From: Thermodesulfobium acidiphilum
Lineage (GTDB): Bacteria; Thermodesulfobiota; Thermodesulfobiia; Thermodesulfobiales; Thermodesulfobiaceae
Direction of reading: 5' to 3'
Assembly (NCBI RefSeq): GCF_003057965.1
Contig: NZ_CP020921.1
Span: 1,685,001 to 1,749,000, forward strand
DNA length: 64,000 nt
The notes beneath the pieces were generated by a model. That model saw only the letters and a program-made list of their open reading frames with translations. It made no database searches and was not told where the DNA came from. The position numbers were made by a program, and so were the translations under genes. Positions within the stretch are counted from its first letter, which is position 1. Every line of letters begins with the position of its first letter. Shown here in pieces: positions 1 through 9,197 of this stretch.

Positions 1-1080
1 CTTTGGCACCTCTACTGCACTATACAAATCACCAGTATTTATCATCTTTCTTTCTTTTGAGAGAGTAATAAAAGCACTTGCAACGCTTCCAACTGCTTCA
101 ATCTGTCTTGGCGGCGTTGGAATTACTAAATCTGGAGTATCGTCGCTAACTGTCTCCCCATCTGGGAGTTGATCTAAAAGTTGTTTTATTATCTCATTAG
201 ACTGTCTTAACTCTTCCATCCTGCAAAGATATCTATCGTAAACGTCTCCATTTTTACCTGTTGGAACATAAAATTTTACAAAAGGATACGCATCATAAGG
301 TTGATCCCTTCTAAGGTCATAATCGACTCCTGAACCTCTAAGACAAGGACCGGTAAGACCCCAGTTAAGAGCGTCTTCGGCTGAAATTTGTGCAATGCCA
401 ATAGTTCTCTCCATCCATATAGGGTTCTTGGTAAGAAGCGTCTCGTATTCTTGTATCTTTGAAGGAAATACTTTTGTGAATTCTCGCAAACTTTGAACGA
501 ATTCAGGGCTAATATCGCATCTTACCCCACCAATCCTCGCAAAATTTGTAAGAAGCCTCGCACCCACAGTCATTTCAAAGAGATCCAAAAGCCATTCTCT
601 TTCCCTAAAGCAATAGGTAAAGATCGTCATTGCTCCTATATCGAGTGCATGAGTAGCAAGCCATAAAAGATGACTACATATCCTTGACATCTCACAGAAT
701 ATAGTTCTTATAAATTTCGCCCTAATAGGAGCTTCAATCCCAAACAGTTTCTCAATAGCAATAGCATAAGCGGTGTTGTTGGCAGGGCTTGATATATAAT
801 CTAATCTGTCCGTAAGAGGAAGTGCTTGAGCATAGGTCTTAGATTCCATTAACTTTTCTATCCCTCTGTGTAAATAACCTATATGAGGTTCCATACCAAC
901 TATTTCTTCTCCATCAAGTCTAAGCACTAATCTAAGCACACCGTGAGTTGCAGGGTGCTGAGGACCCATGTTCAGAATCATTTCTTTCGTATCGAGATTA
1001 TCCTCAATTTCTGGAAGCATACAAACGTTTTGATCAGTCAAAATCTGTTCTTTAATATCTTTTATCTCCATGCTCCCCAT
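1..1080 (-). CDS. nuoD: NADH-quinone oxidoreductase subunit D (partial, C-terminus beyond window)
   Basis: This is the 49-kDa-type subunit of complex I, which forms part of the quinone-binding cavity at the membrane interface. Reading the minus strand from 1080 gives 360 open codons that run off the window edge. The conserved N-terminal motif [10 protein letters not shown] is present, followed by the family's [14 protein letters not shown] and [12 protein letters not shown] stretches. The ATG at 1080 is preferred because AAGG lies 5 bases upstream; a second in-frame ATG at 1071 is possible. The gene overlaps the end of nuoB. The protein starts almost directly with the NuoD domain, so there is no fused NuoC and no separate nuoC between nuoB and nuoD. 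The assignment is firm; the exact start is not. Confidence 0.93.
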   Translation of the reverse strand, partial: MGSMEIKDIKEQILTDQNVCMLPEIEDNLDTKEMILNMGPQHPATHGVLRLVLRLDGEEIVGMEPHIGYLHRGIEKLMESKTYAQALPLTDRLDYISSPANNTAYAIAIEKLFGIEAPIRAKFIRTIFCEMSRICSHLLWLATHALDIGAMTIFTYCFREREWLLDLFEMTVGARLLTNFARIGGVRCDISPEFVQSLREFTKVFPSKIQEYETLLTKNPIWMERTIGIAQISAEDALNWGLTGPCLRGSGVDYDLRRDQPYDAYPFVKFYVPTGKNGDVYDRYLCRMEELRQSNEIIKQLLDQLPDGETVSDDTPDLVIPTPPRQIEAVGSVASAFITLSKERKMINTGDLYSAVEVPK

Positions 1081-1598
1081 ACCATCCTTTCCTTCTTTAT
1101 CTTCTGCTGGAGATATAAAAGAGCATGTAACAGCGCTTCAGGTCTTGGAGGACATCCAGGAAGATACACGTCAACAGGAACAATCTGGTCTACTCCCTGC
1201 AAAACTGAATAGGTATTAAAAATTCCCCCACTATTTGCACAACTTCCCATTGATATTACATATCTTGGTTGTGGCATCTGATCATAAACTCTTCTCAAAA
1301 CTGGAGCCATTTTTAGTGTTACTGTCCCAGCAACAATCATAAGATCTGCTTGTCTGGGCGATGCCCTAAACAGGATACCAAATCTGTCAAGGTCGTTATG
1401 CGGTGCACCAACAGCCATCATCTCAATAGCACAACACGCAAGGCCAAAAGTCATAGGCCAGAGGGACGATACCCTTCCCCAGTTAACAACCCAATTAATA
1501 GCCTTGTCGATGGGAGAGACAATAGTGTTTAATGCCGGAATTGCTTTTACTCCATCAGCAATTTCTATTTCTCTTTCCTTTACCTCGTTTTCGTTCAT
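1062..1598 (-). CDS. nuoB: NADH-quinone oxidoreductase subunit B
   Basis: This complex I subunit carries the terminal 4Fe-4S cluster N2, which hands electrons to quinone. The 178 residues have the expected ligands: the tandem cysteines C55-C56 (in LACCAIEM), C120 (in GSCANSGG) and C149 (in [11 protein letters not shown]). The length is normal for NuoB. A strong AAGGAGG site precedes the ATG. The gene overlaps nuoD by about 19 bases. Upstream lies a 4Fe-4S subunit gene rather than the usual nuoA, with a gap of 115 bases, so this operon does not have the common A-B-C-D order. Confidence 0.95.
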   Translation of the reverse strand: MNENEVKEREIEIADGVKAIPALNTIVSPIDKAINWVVNWGRVSSLWPMTFGLACCAIEMMAVGAPHNDLDRFGILFRASPRQADLMIVAGTVTLKMAPVLRRVYDQMPQPRYVISMGSCANSGGIFNTYSVLQGVDQIVPVDVYLPGCPPRPEALLHALLYLQQKIKKERMVWGAWR

Positions 1599-1713
1599 AT
1601 CAACCTCCTTGACAGTTACTAGAAATTAAATACACACAATAAATAGTGCAATAAATAACACTAAGTGATAAAAACTTTAAAATATTAACATTTATAATAC
1701 TATCATTTTAGAA

Positions 1714-2220
1714 TTATTTTTTCAAAGGTGATATATTCTTCGCAAATTGCTCTCTTTTAATTTGTGATGCCTCACTGGGAGATATGAATTTCAAAGCACC
1801 TGTCGTACATCCTGTAACACATGCAGGCTCTAGCCCTTGATCGATTCTATCCTTACAATAGTCACATTTCATAACCTTACCCGTCTCTGAATTCCACTGG
1901 GGCACTCCCCAGGGACAGGCAGTAATACAGTTCTTACAACCCACGCATAAATCTTCTTTAACGTAAACAATACCATCTTTTGCTCTTTTTATCATCGCAC
2001 CAGTGGGACATGCATATACACACCATGGTTTTTCGCAATGAAAACATGGCATAAAAACAAAGTGCATTCGGGGAACTCCTTTTACCACCTGCGGACCGGT
2101 TGGAACTATTCTGCACAGTTTTGCACCTTCTGGAGCATTGTTCTTGGTCTTACAGTGAAGTTCACAGGCATAACAGCCTATACACCTTTTCTGATCTTGA
2201 AATATATAATACTTTCCCAC
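1714..2220 (-). CDS. Four-cluster 4Fe-4S ferredoxin subunit of a molybdopterin oxidoreductase
   Basis: This is an electron-transfer subunit of the DmsB/PhsB/HycB type. Sixteen cysteines form four clusters: C13/16/19/23, C59/62/67/71, C92/95/98/102 and C119/122/134/138. It has no signal peptide or membrane segment, so it is probably cytoplasmic unless exported with a partner. It lies 72 bases downstream of the molybdopterin subunit gene on the same strand, which makes it that enzyme's likely electron-transfer partner. nuoB follows after 115 bases. The substrate of the pair cannot be told from sequence alone. Confidence 0.88.
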   Translation of the reverse strand: MGKYYIFQDQKRCIGCYACELHCKTKNNAPEGAKLCRIVPTGPQVVKGVPRMHFVFMPCFHCEKPWCVYACPTGAMIKRAKDGIVYVKEDLCVGCKNCITACPWGVPQWNSETGKVMKCDYCKDRIDQGLEPACVTGCTTGALKFISPSEASQIKREQFAKNISPLKK

Positions 2221-2292
2221 ATTACTCCTCCAAAAATTTTTTATTTAAAAACTACAAGCTCTTTTCTAAATAAAATAGATAATTATTAATAA

Positions 2293-4377
2293 TTATTTCA
2301 CCTTCTTAACAGAAACTGTACATTCCGTAAATGGGCAGTTTCCGCCAATTGCAACCTTTACAAGTCCCTTTTGAAGTCTTACATCAGACACTCCCTTGCC
2401 AAAAGACCTGGTTCTTAAGGGTACATCATCACCAAAGCCATGAAGCATAAAGAGTACATCAGGATGTATATATTTCGTAAGTTTTGCTTTTATATATTGC
2501 TTTTCTCCTTCATTTTCTACCTCAAGAAGATCCCCTTCTTTTATTCCAAGTTCTACTGCTCTATCTTCATGTATATATAGATGATTTTCACTCACATACT
2601 CGTTTAATAGCCTATTGTTTAAAGTAGTTCTGCCCTGAGTGTGCAAAGCGCACTTACTGGTAACTAATCTAAACCTCCCTGGTTTCAGTTCTATTGGTTT
2701 CTCATATGGGATAAAGGAGGGAATACCTACATCTTCTAATTTTTTAGAAATGAATTCTATTTTGCCAGAAGGGGTTTTAAACTTCAAACCATCAACCCTA
2801 TCCCACATTATAGGCTTATCTACCAGTTCAATGTAGCCTTTTTCATTAAAATCTTCTAATTTGTATCCAGTCCCCTCCAATTGCCAGGCAATTAGCTCTT
2901 CTATGCTATTGTAAGGAAAATATTGACCCACTCCAAGTCTGTTTGCAAGTTCTTTGAATATCCACCACCTTGGTCTGGTATCAAACCTTCTTTGAACTGC
3001 TGCCTGTCTTAGAATGTAACCTGGCTTTGGACCATTTCTAGCTATAACATGATCCGTTCTCTCAAGATATGTATCTTCCGGCAAAATCACATCAGAGAAC
3101 CAACCTGTCTCGCTGTAATTTATATCAATAGATACTAATAAATCCAATTTACTAAAAGCGTCTCTAATATAATCTGGATCTGGTAAAGAAGCAAGCGGAT
3201 CGTGTCTGAATACAATATATGCCCTTACAGGATAAGGCTCATCGGTAAGAAGCACGTGAGCTAACTCCTGAGCTAATCCCCATTGCTCGCTAAGATGGGG
3301 ATATTTTGTCCCACAACCGTCAAATCTTGGATCCTTTGGCTTTGGGACCTGAGCTAAAAGCGACTTTAGGGGCTTGCCTACAGCTTCAGGACCTTTATTA
3401 ATAATTAAACCTCCCTTTGCCTCATATGCACCCAGAAGTGCATTAAGAGAACAAATAGCTCGTCTTAAATAAAAATCATTTGAGTACCACGCAGTCATCC
3501 AACCAAGGTGAAATATTACAGATGGCTTGGCATTTCCTACATCGTGAGCTAATTTTACAATTTCGGCTGCAGGGATACCAGTCTCATTTTCAGCAAACTC
3601 AGGAGTATAGAGCTTTACAAAGTTCGAGAGTTCCTCAAAACCTACGGTCCACCTCTTAACAAAGTCAGCATCATAAAGAGAATCCTTTATAATCACGTGT
3701 ATTAAGGCTAGAGCTAAAGCATAATCAGTTCCTGGGTTTATCAAAAAAAACCTATCAGCTTTTGCTGCAGTATAGTTCCACCTAACGTCAATTTGAACAA
3801 GTTTCCCACCATTTTCAATCATATCTATAACGCTTTTTGCCTCCCCCGTAACAAGAGATTCAAGCAAGTTCCTGCCAAAACTAACTAGATACTTACAATT
3901 TTTATAATCATATGTAATACCATTTCTTGCAAGACCCGCTACAGAAAGATGAGCATTGTGAATAGAATTAGAGCATGTTGCATGATGATTAAAGTAATTT
4001 GGAGATCCGATTGCAGCAAGAAAAGTTTTTTCAAATTCGGTAATTGCTCCTCCTCTATCAGACAATACAACGCTCTTCGCCCCATATTTATCAATTATAT
4101 TTTTCAAATTGTCTGCTACATAGTCTAAGGCTTCGTCCCAAGAAACACTTCTCCATTTACCAGACCCTCTTTCTCCGTCACGTATTAAAGGAGTCTGAGG
4201 CCTTTCTGTATCATTTAATAGAGCTTTGCCTGCAGCTCCTCTTGGACATAAATGATACCCCCCTAAAAGATAGGGATTCCCCCAGATGTGTTCAACTTCA
4301 TTTCCATTGACATCAACCACAATAGGGCATCTTCCCGTACACATTGCACAAATACTATAAACCCTCTTGGTACCCAT
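2293..4377 (-). CDS. Molybdopterin oxidoreductase catalytic subunit (DMSO reductase superfamily)
   Basis: This is a bis-MGD molybdenum or tungsten enzyme with an N-terminal 4Fe-4S cluster (C10, C13, C17 and C44, counted from the ATG at 4377). The likely metal ligand is a cysteine at about residue 135, in HHATCSNS, as in the thiosulfate/polysulfide reductase branch. The reading frame extends upstream to a TTG at 4389, but that TTG lies inside the GGAGGA ribosome site, so the ATG at 4377 is the real start. No twin-arginine signal is seen, which suggests a cytoplasmic enzyme. No membrane anchor subunit is adjacent; the four-cluster ferredoxin follows. Substrate candidates include formate or sulfur compounds, but none can be supported from sequence. 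The moeA cluster near 48 kb could supply its cofactor. Confidence 0.87.
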   Translation of the reverse strand: MGTKRVYSICAMCTGRCPIVVDVNGNEVEHIWGNPYLLGGYHLCPRGAAGKALLNDTERPQTPLIRDGERGSGKWRSVSWDEALDYVADNLKNIIDKYGAKSVVLSDRGGAITEFEKTFLAAIGSPNYFNHHATCSNSIHNAHLSVAGLARNGITYDYKNCKYLVSFGRNLLESLVTGEAKSVIDMIENGGKLVQIDVRWNYTAAKADRFFLINPGTDYALALALIHVIIKDSLYDADFVKRWTVGFEELSNFVKLYTPEFAENETGIPAAEIVKLAHDVGNAKPSVIFHLGWMTAWYSNDFYLRRAICSLNALLGAYEAKGGLIINKGPEAVGKPLKSLLAQVPKPKDPRFDGCGTKYPHLSEQWGLAQELAHVLLTDEPYPVRAYIVFRHDPLASLPDPDYIRDAFSKLDLLVSIDINYSETGWFSDVILPEDTYLERTDHVIARNGPKPGYILRQAAVQRRFDTRPRWWIFKELANRLGVGQYFPYNSIEELIAWQLEGTGYKLEDFNEKGYIELVDKPIMWDRVDGLKFKTPSGKIEFISKKLEDVGIPSFIPYEKPIELKPGRFRLVTSKCALHTQGRTTLNNRLLNEYVSENHLYIHEDRAVELGIKEGDLLEVENEGEKQYIKAKLTKYIHPDVLFMLHGFGDDVPLRTRSFGKGVSDVRLQKGLVKVAIGGNCPFTECTVSVKKVK

Positions 4378-4402
4378 AGTCTCCTCCAAAATAATTTAAG
4401 AT

Positions 4403-4432
4403 ATTATAAAACAATTTATTTAAAATTGACAG
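4403..4432 (-). promoter_or_regulatory. Predicted sigma-A type promoter of the molybdopterin oxidoreductase operon
   Basis: On the minus strand a perfect -10 TATAAT (4403-4408) is preceded at 18 bases by CTGTCA (4427-4432), which matches four of six bases of the -35 consensus. It sits about 25 bases upstream of the start codon of the catalytic subunit. Confidence 0.5.
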
Positions 4433-4589
4433 AAAATTTAGACAATGTTTTTTCTTAAGCTATTATATATAATAAGTTACAATTATTAATTAATATATAT
4501 TAATATTTAAGTGTAACAAAAAATTACTAAAAAGTTTATAAGAATTATTTATTATCAAATTTAAAATAGTGATACGATAAGGAGTTATT

Positions 4590-4973
4590 ATGCCAGAAGC
4601 AAGTGGTAAGACATTTGAATTTAAAGACGAATCTCATATTAAAACAGATTTTCTTGAAGGTTTTAGTTTTAGCGCTGAAGAGTATATTAAGATTGAAACT
4701 AAAGAATTTAGTGCAGTCTGCCCCTTTAGTGGATTGCCAGATATTGGGCAGTTAATTATTGAATATTTCCCGGATGGAGGAATTTGTGTAGAGCTTAAGA
4801 GCTTAAAGTACTACCTCACATCATTTAGAAACGTGGGAATATATCAGGAAGCGGCCACAAAAAGAATATACGAAGATTTAAAAAAGCTTTTAAAAACCGA
4901 TAGGCTAAAGGTAACACTTATCTATAACACGAGGGGTGGAATAAACACTTTAACAAGTATGGGAAATTTGTAA
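4590..4973 (+). CDS. queF: NADPH-dependent 7-cyano-7-deazaguanine reductase (QueF)
   Basis: QueF reduces preQ0 to preQ1 in queuosine biosynthesis and belongs to the T-fold family. At 127 residues it is the short, single-domain form. The nucleophilic Cys44 is in CPFSGLPD, with the conserved Asp51. The family signature appears as [14 protein letters not shown] (residues 68-81). RGG near the C-terminus also fits. At the position where QueF normally has His-Glu, this protein has Gln86-Glu87. A clear AAGGAG site precedes the ATG. It is a single gene between divergent and unrelated neighbours. No preQ1 riboswitch was recognised upstream. Confidence 0.88.
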   Translation: MPEASGKTFEFKDESHIKTDFLEGFSFSAEEYIKIETKEFSAVCPFSGLPDIGQLIIEYFPDGGICVELKSLKYYLTSFRNVGIYQEAATKRIYEDLKKLLKTDRLKVTLIYNTRGGINTLTSMGNL

Positions 4974-5109
4974 ACAAAAACAATAAATAAAACAAATAAT
5001 ATAATAAATTATTCTAATTTTAACAATAAATTTAAGCAAAAAAATAGGACTGCTCAAGTGTTAAAATAGACTTTAAATTAGAAATTTTTAATTTTGGAAG
5101 GGGCTAAAA

Positions 5110-7284
5110 ATGAACATTATTCAGAATTTGATTCAAAATTGGTCCGTGAGAAAAAAACTTCTTTCAATTACTTTGCTCAGCTTTTTAATCTTTGGGCTAA
5201 CACTTATAACCCTTACTTCATTTCAATTTTTTGATAATGGGCACAAAAATGTCAAAGAAAAGCTTCACTACGCAATGGATGCATCAAATGAACTTTTAAA
5301 AAGCTATATGTTAAGTTCAAAAAATATGGCAAAACTTCTTTCGGATAGAGAAAGCGTGATAAAGGGCGTAGAAACAAAAAATTTTGACTTATTAAAAACC
5401 GTACTTGTTCCTTACATAAAAGAATATAAAGATTTATATATAGTTGTCACTGACAACAAGGGAAATGTAATAATCAGAGCGCACTCTTTAAATACTCCAA
5501 CAGGTGATTCCATAGCAAATCAACTAAATATCCAAAAGGCAATTAAAGGAGAAAATACCGTTGGTATTGAAGAAGGGAAGATAGTCAAACTTTCTATTCG
5601 TGCAGGTTCTCCAGTGAGAGACAATAGTGGCAACATCATAGGCGCTGTGAGTGCAGGTTATACGATTTTTGACTCTAACAGGCTTGCAAGCGAAATGAAA
5701 AAACTACTAAACATAGATACTACGTTTACCTTTGGCAATGAAGTAGTTACTTCAACACTTAACAAGGATTTCAAAGGTCAAAAAATTCCTCAAGACATTT
5801 ATGACAGGCTAACCAGGGGCGAAAGCTTTATTCAGAGGTTCAATTTTCTTGGTCATGATTATTATAACGTGCTAGTTCCTCTTAAAAACTCAGACAACAA
5901 AGTTGTAGGTTCTTATATTCTTTCATATCCGCCTTCTCTTATTGACGGTCCTATTTACAACTCTTTAATAATACAAATAATTACGATTATTATTTGTCTC
6001 TTAATCGGTCTTTTGATAATTGGTATAGGAATAGAATTTATCTTGATTAGACCACTTTCAAGAGCAAAGTCTGATATTGACTGTCTTTCCACAGGAGATC
6101 TGTGTTCTGATATAAGCGTCTCATCTAAGGATGAAATAGGCCAAATTGCTCAGGCATCTTTAAAACTTAGGGATAATTTCTCTGAAATATTACACGATAT
6201 AAAAGACGTTTTAAACGATCTGTCGCAGGCCTCAAACAAATTATCAAACCTCTCTTCTGATGCCAGATATGCCTCAAGCGAAAGCGCAAACTATGCAGAA
6301 AAAACTGCTCAAAATTCTGAAGAATTGAGCCAAACGTTAGAAAAATTAAATAATCACGTAAATATTTTGCTTGGCGCTATAGAATCAATTGCAAAAGGCG
6401 CTGAAGACCAAGCAAATTCAGCTTCAAGCGTAGCTGAAAAAATGGGCAAAATTTCAGAAAACGCTCAAATTCTGCTCAAGATTACTAAAGGAGTAGGATC
6501 TCTTGCAACAGAAGCTGAAGAGAAATCAAAAATGGGATCTTTACTAATAGAACAAAACGATTCTTCATCCTTACAAATTTTAAACTCTGTTGAAGACCTT
6601 TCAAAGACTATTCTATCTCTCTCAGAGAGATCAAACGATATAGTAAAAATAGTAGATATCATATCCCAAATTTCCGAGCAAACAAATCTCTTGGCCTTAA
6701 ATGCTGCAATTGAAGCAGCAAGAGCTGGCGATGCAGGAAGAGGTTTTGCAGTAGTAGCAGATGAAGTAAGAAAGCTAGCCGAAGAATCTCAAAGAGCAGC
6801 TAAAAATATTGGAGAACTGATAGAACAAACCAGAAAAGAGACGACGTTGGCTTCAGATGCAATGAAGGCCACCCTCGAAGAGGTAAAAAAGGGTAGAAAT
6901 ATAACTAAAGATTCAAAAGAAGCGTTTGAACAGATAAGCCAAAATATCGAAAGGTTGCTTAAAGAAATACAATCGGCTCAAAGCAACGTAGCCAAAGTTG
7001 AAGAAGATATTAGAAGTATAGAAACCAATATCAGTAACCTTGCGGCCCTTTCACAAGAATATACCGCTAGCACTCAAGAAATGAACGCCTCCACAGCGGA
7101 GCTAAAAAAAGATATAGATGGTCTCTCAGAGATTGCAAAGGAAGGTTCAATTGCAGCCAGTGAAGAATCCGCTCTTGCAAAGGAGTTGAGTTCTATGATG
7201 GGAGATGTAGAAAGCATTTCAAAGAAATTAAACACTAACGTAGAAAAACTAACCGAAAAAACCTCAAAATTTAAAATATTTTAA
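5110..7284 (+). CDS. Methyl-accepting chemotaxis protein with Cache-type sensor
   Basis: This is a classic transmembrane chemoreceptor of 724 residues. It has a first membrane helix at about 17-41, an extracytoplasmic sensor of Cache type at about 45-280, a second helix at about 285-313, a HAMP domain at about 311-365 and a long signalling coiled coil. The hairpin tip that binds CheA and CheW starts near residue 523 ([18 protein letters not shown]). A GGAAGGGG site precedes the ATG. It is transcribed alone and ends at a strong terminator. The ligand is unknown; Cache domains commonly bind small organic acids or amino acids. Confidence 0.93.
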   Translation: MNIIQNLIQNWSVRKKLLSITLLSFLIFGLTLITLTSFQFFDNGHKNVKEKLHYAMDASNELLKSYMLSSKNMAKLLSDRESVIKGVETKNFDLLKTVLVPYIKEYKDLYIVVTDNKGNVIIRAHSLNTPTGDSIANQLNIQKAIKGENTVGIEEGKIVKLSIRAGSPVRDNSGNIIGAVSAGYTIFDSNRLASEMKKLLNIDTTFTFGNEVVTSTLNKDFKGQKIPQDIYDRLTRGESFIQRFNFLGHDYYNVLVPLKNSDNKVVGSYILSYPPSLIDGPIYNSLIIQIITIIICLLIGLLIIGIGIEFILIRPLSRAKSDIDCLSTGDLCSDISVSSKDEIGQIAQASLKLRDNFSEILHDIKDVLNDLSQASNKLSNLSSDARYASSESANYAEKTAQNSEELSQTLEKLNNHVNILLGAIESIAKGAEDQANSASSVAEKMGKISENAQILLKITKGVGSLATEAEEKSKMGSLLIEQNDSSSLQILNSVEDLSKTILSLSERSNDIVKIVDIISQISEQTNLLALNAAIEAARAGDAGRGFAVVADEVRKLAEESQRAAKNIGELIEQTRKETTLASDAMKATLEEVKKGRNITKDSKEAFEQISQNIERLLKEIQSAQSNVAKVEEDIRSIETNISNLAALSQEYTASTQEMNASTAELKKDIDGLSEIAKEGSIAASEESALAKELSSMMGDVESISKKLNTNVEKLTEKTSKFKIF

Positions 7285-7305
7285 AATATAATTAACTAAT
7301 TTTTT

Positions 7306-7365
7306 AAAAAACCATTGCCTAGCAGTACCTAAGTATTAAGAACAGACGTTGGGCAATGGTTTTTT
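7306..7365 (+). terminator. Rho-independent terminator after the chemoreceptor gene
   Basis: The sequence AAAAAACCATTGCC at 7306-7319 pairs with GGCAATGGTTTTTT at 7352-7365, leaving a 32-base loop and a T-tract. It lies just after the chemoreceptor stop codon. The flanking A and T runs would let it work in both directions. Confidence 0.8.
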
Positions 7366-7440
7366 GTATATTTTTATTATTAGAAAATTTCGTATAAAAT
7401 AAGTTATTATTTAAACATTCAAATTATTAAGGAGGTTCTA

Positions 7441-8001
7441 ATGAGCATACTTGAAATCATAAAATCAAGAAGGTCTGTTAGAAAATATAAAGATAAAAAT
7501 GTAGAACCAGAAAAGATAGATCGTCTAATAGAAGCTGCTATATGGGCTCCAAGCGCTATGAATTCCCAACCATGGGCTTTTACAGTAATTCAAGATCGAT
7601 CAACTCTAAAAGTTTTATCAGATAATTCAAAAAAATTTCTTATTGAAAATATGAATAAGTTTAAGGTCCTTGAAAAGTATAAATCTATGTTAGAAAAGGA
7701 TGACTACAATATTTTTTATAATGCACCAGCTTTAATAACTATTTATGCCAAAAGTTATGGCCTATATCCCAAAGAGGATTGCGCACTTGCAGCAGAAAAC
7801 CTTATGCTTGAAGCTCACGCTATTGGCCTTGGAACCTGCTGGATAGGATTTGCAAGAGAGTATATGGATCTGGAAGAAACAAAAACAAAGTTCAATGTGC
7901 CCTTAGACTATAGCGTTGTAGCGCCTATAATTGTAGGATATCCGGAAATATTACCAGCTCATGGTACAAGAAATAGTCCTATAATACTTTATAGAAAATA
8001 A
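7441..8001 (+). CDS. Nitroreductase family protein
   Basis: This is an FMN-dependent oxidoreductase of the nitroreductase fold, 186 residues long. The N-terminal IKSRRSVRKYKDK is the family's FMN-phosphate-binding motif. APSAMNSQPWAF follows at about 37-48 and a Cys-Trp pair (GTCWIG) at about 136. A consensus AAGGAGG precedes the ATG. It heads an operon with the flavodiiron protein 18 bases downstream, which suggests a role in oxygen or redox stress handling. The substrate is not predictable from sequence. Confidence 0.88.
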   Translation: MSILEIIKSRRSVRKYKDKNVEPEKIDRLIEAAIWAPSAMNSQPWAFTVIQDRSTLKVLSDNSKKFLIENMNKFKVLEKYKSMLEKDDYNIFYNAPALITIYAKSYGLYPKEDCALAAENLMLEAHAIGLGTCWIGFAREYMDLEETKTKFNVPLDYSVVAPIIVGYPEILPAHGTRNSPIILYRK

Positions 8002-8019
8002 AAATTAAGGAGGAAAGAT

Positions 8020-9195
8020 ATGAACTGTAAGTTAGCAGATTCACTATACGATATTGGAGCATTAGACTGGGAGATAAGAGATTTTCATGGAGTATATACT
8101 CCGCAGGGCAGCAAGTACAATTCATTTCTTCTCCTAGACGAAAAGATTGCCATTATAGATAGCGTAAAAGAGTGCTACGGCAAAGAAGCAATATGCAAAA
8201 TAAAAGAAATAATAAAAGAAAGAGACGTAGACTATCTTGTATCTTTACACACAGAACCAGATCATGCGGGATCAATAATAGAGTATTTTAAAGAGTTCAA
8301 AAATATTAAATTAGTATGCCTAGAAAAGAATTATGAGTTTATAAAAAATTTTTTGCCAGATCTTGACGATTCAAAAATTTTAGTCCTAAAATCTGGAGAA
8401 AGTTTGTCGCTTGGTGAAAAAACCCTAATCCTAAAATCTCTTCCAATGACCCACTGGCCTGATACCACAAGCGTTTACGTTCCAGAAAAGGGTTGGCTTT
8501 TTACTTCAGACTTCTTCGGGAGCCTTATCTCTATCTCAAGGCCATTTTACGATCAACTACAGTCAGACATATATCCTTTTATAAGAGACTATTTTGCTTT
8601 CTTAATGAGACCATTTGAATCGCTTACAAAAAAGGCTCTTGACTACTATAAATCCCTTAATCCTACCATGATACTGCCTGCACACGGGCCGTTTTATAGA
8701 AAACCAGAAGACATAAAATATATTTTTGAGATTACTGAGAAATTAATAAACGACCCAACAGAAAACAAGGTGATAATTGTTTATACAACCATGTGGCACA
8801 CAACCGAAAAGATGGCAAAACTAATTTCTGAAGGAGCAGGATGCAAAGATGATTGTGAAGTAAAGGTTTTTGACCTAAGAATAGATCCTGTTTCTGTCAT
8901 TATGGGAGAAATTATGACGTGTAAAGCCTTTGCTATAGGCTCACCAACAGTTTATAACGGAGTATTTCCGAACATATTGCCATTGCTGAGATTAATGAGG
9001 CTTCTTAGACTAAAAGGCAAAAAAGCAGTCATATTTGGCTCCTACGGTTGGTCCGGAGGTGCCGTGAAAGAAATAGAAGAAGCCATAAAGCCTCTTGGTG
9101 TAGAAGTGATAGAAAAAATTGAAACAAGATTTTCTTTAAAGCCAGAAGAGATAAAAAAGTGCCTGGAAGTTGGCAAAATGCTGTCTGAGTTATAA
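8020..9195 (+). CDS. Flavodiiron protein (FprA-type A flavoprotein, oxygen or NO reductase)
   Basis: Flavodiiron proteins reduce O2 to water, or NO to N2O, and protect anaerobes. The N-terminal metallo-beta-lactamase-like domain has the diiron ligands His77-x-Glu79-x-Asp81-His82, His145 (MTHWPDT), Asp164 (TSDFFGS) and His222 (LPAHGP). A flavodoxin domain starts at about residue 250 (VIIVYTTMWHTTEKMA). The total of 391 residues is the normal core length without extra rubredoxin modules. An AAGGAGG site precedes the ATG. cimA starts two bases after its stop. Confidence 0.94.
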   Translation: MNCKLADSLYDIGALDWEIRDFHGVYTPQGSKYNSFLLLDEKIAIIDSVKECYGKEAICKIKEIIKERDVDYLVSLHTEPDHAGSIIEYFKEFKNIKLVCLEKNYEFIKNFLPDLDDSKILVLKSGESLSLGEKTLILKSLPMTHWPDTTSVYVPEKGWLFTSDFFGSLISISRPFYDQLQSDIYPFIRDYFAFLMRPFESLTKKALDYYKSLNPTMILPAHGPFYRKPEDIKYIFEITEKLINDPTENKVIIVYTTMWHTTEKMAKLISEGAGCKDDCEVKVFDLRIDPVSVIMGEIMTCKAFAIGSPTVYNGVFPNILPLLRLMRLLRLKGKKAVIFGSYGWSGGAVKEIEEAIKPLGVEVIEKIETRFSLKPEEIKKCLEVGKMLSEL

Positions 9196-9197
9196 CC

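Noticed and set aside
943-1212. 89-codon plus-strand frame over nuoD and nuoB
   Set aside because: It is antisense to two conserved complex I genes and has no signature of its own.
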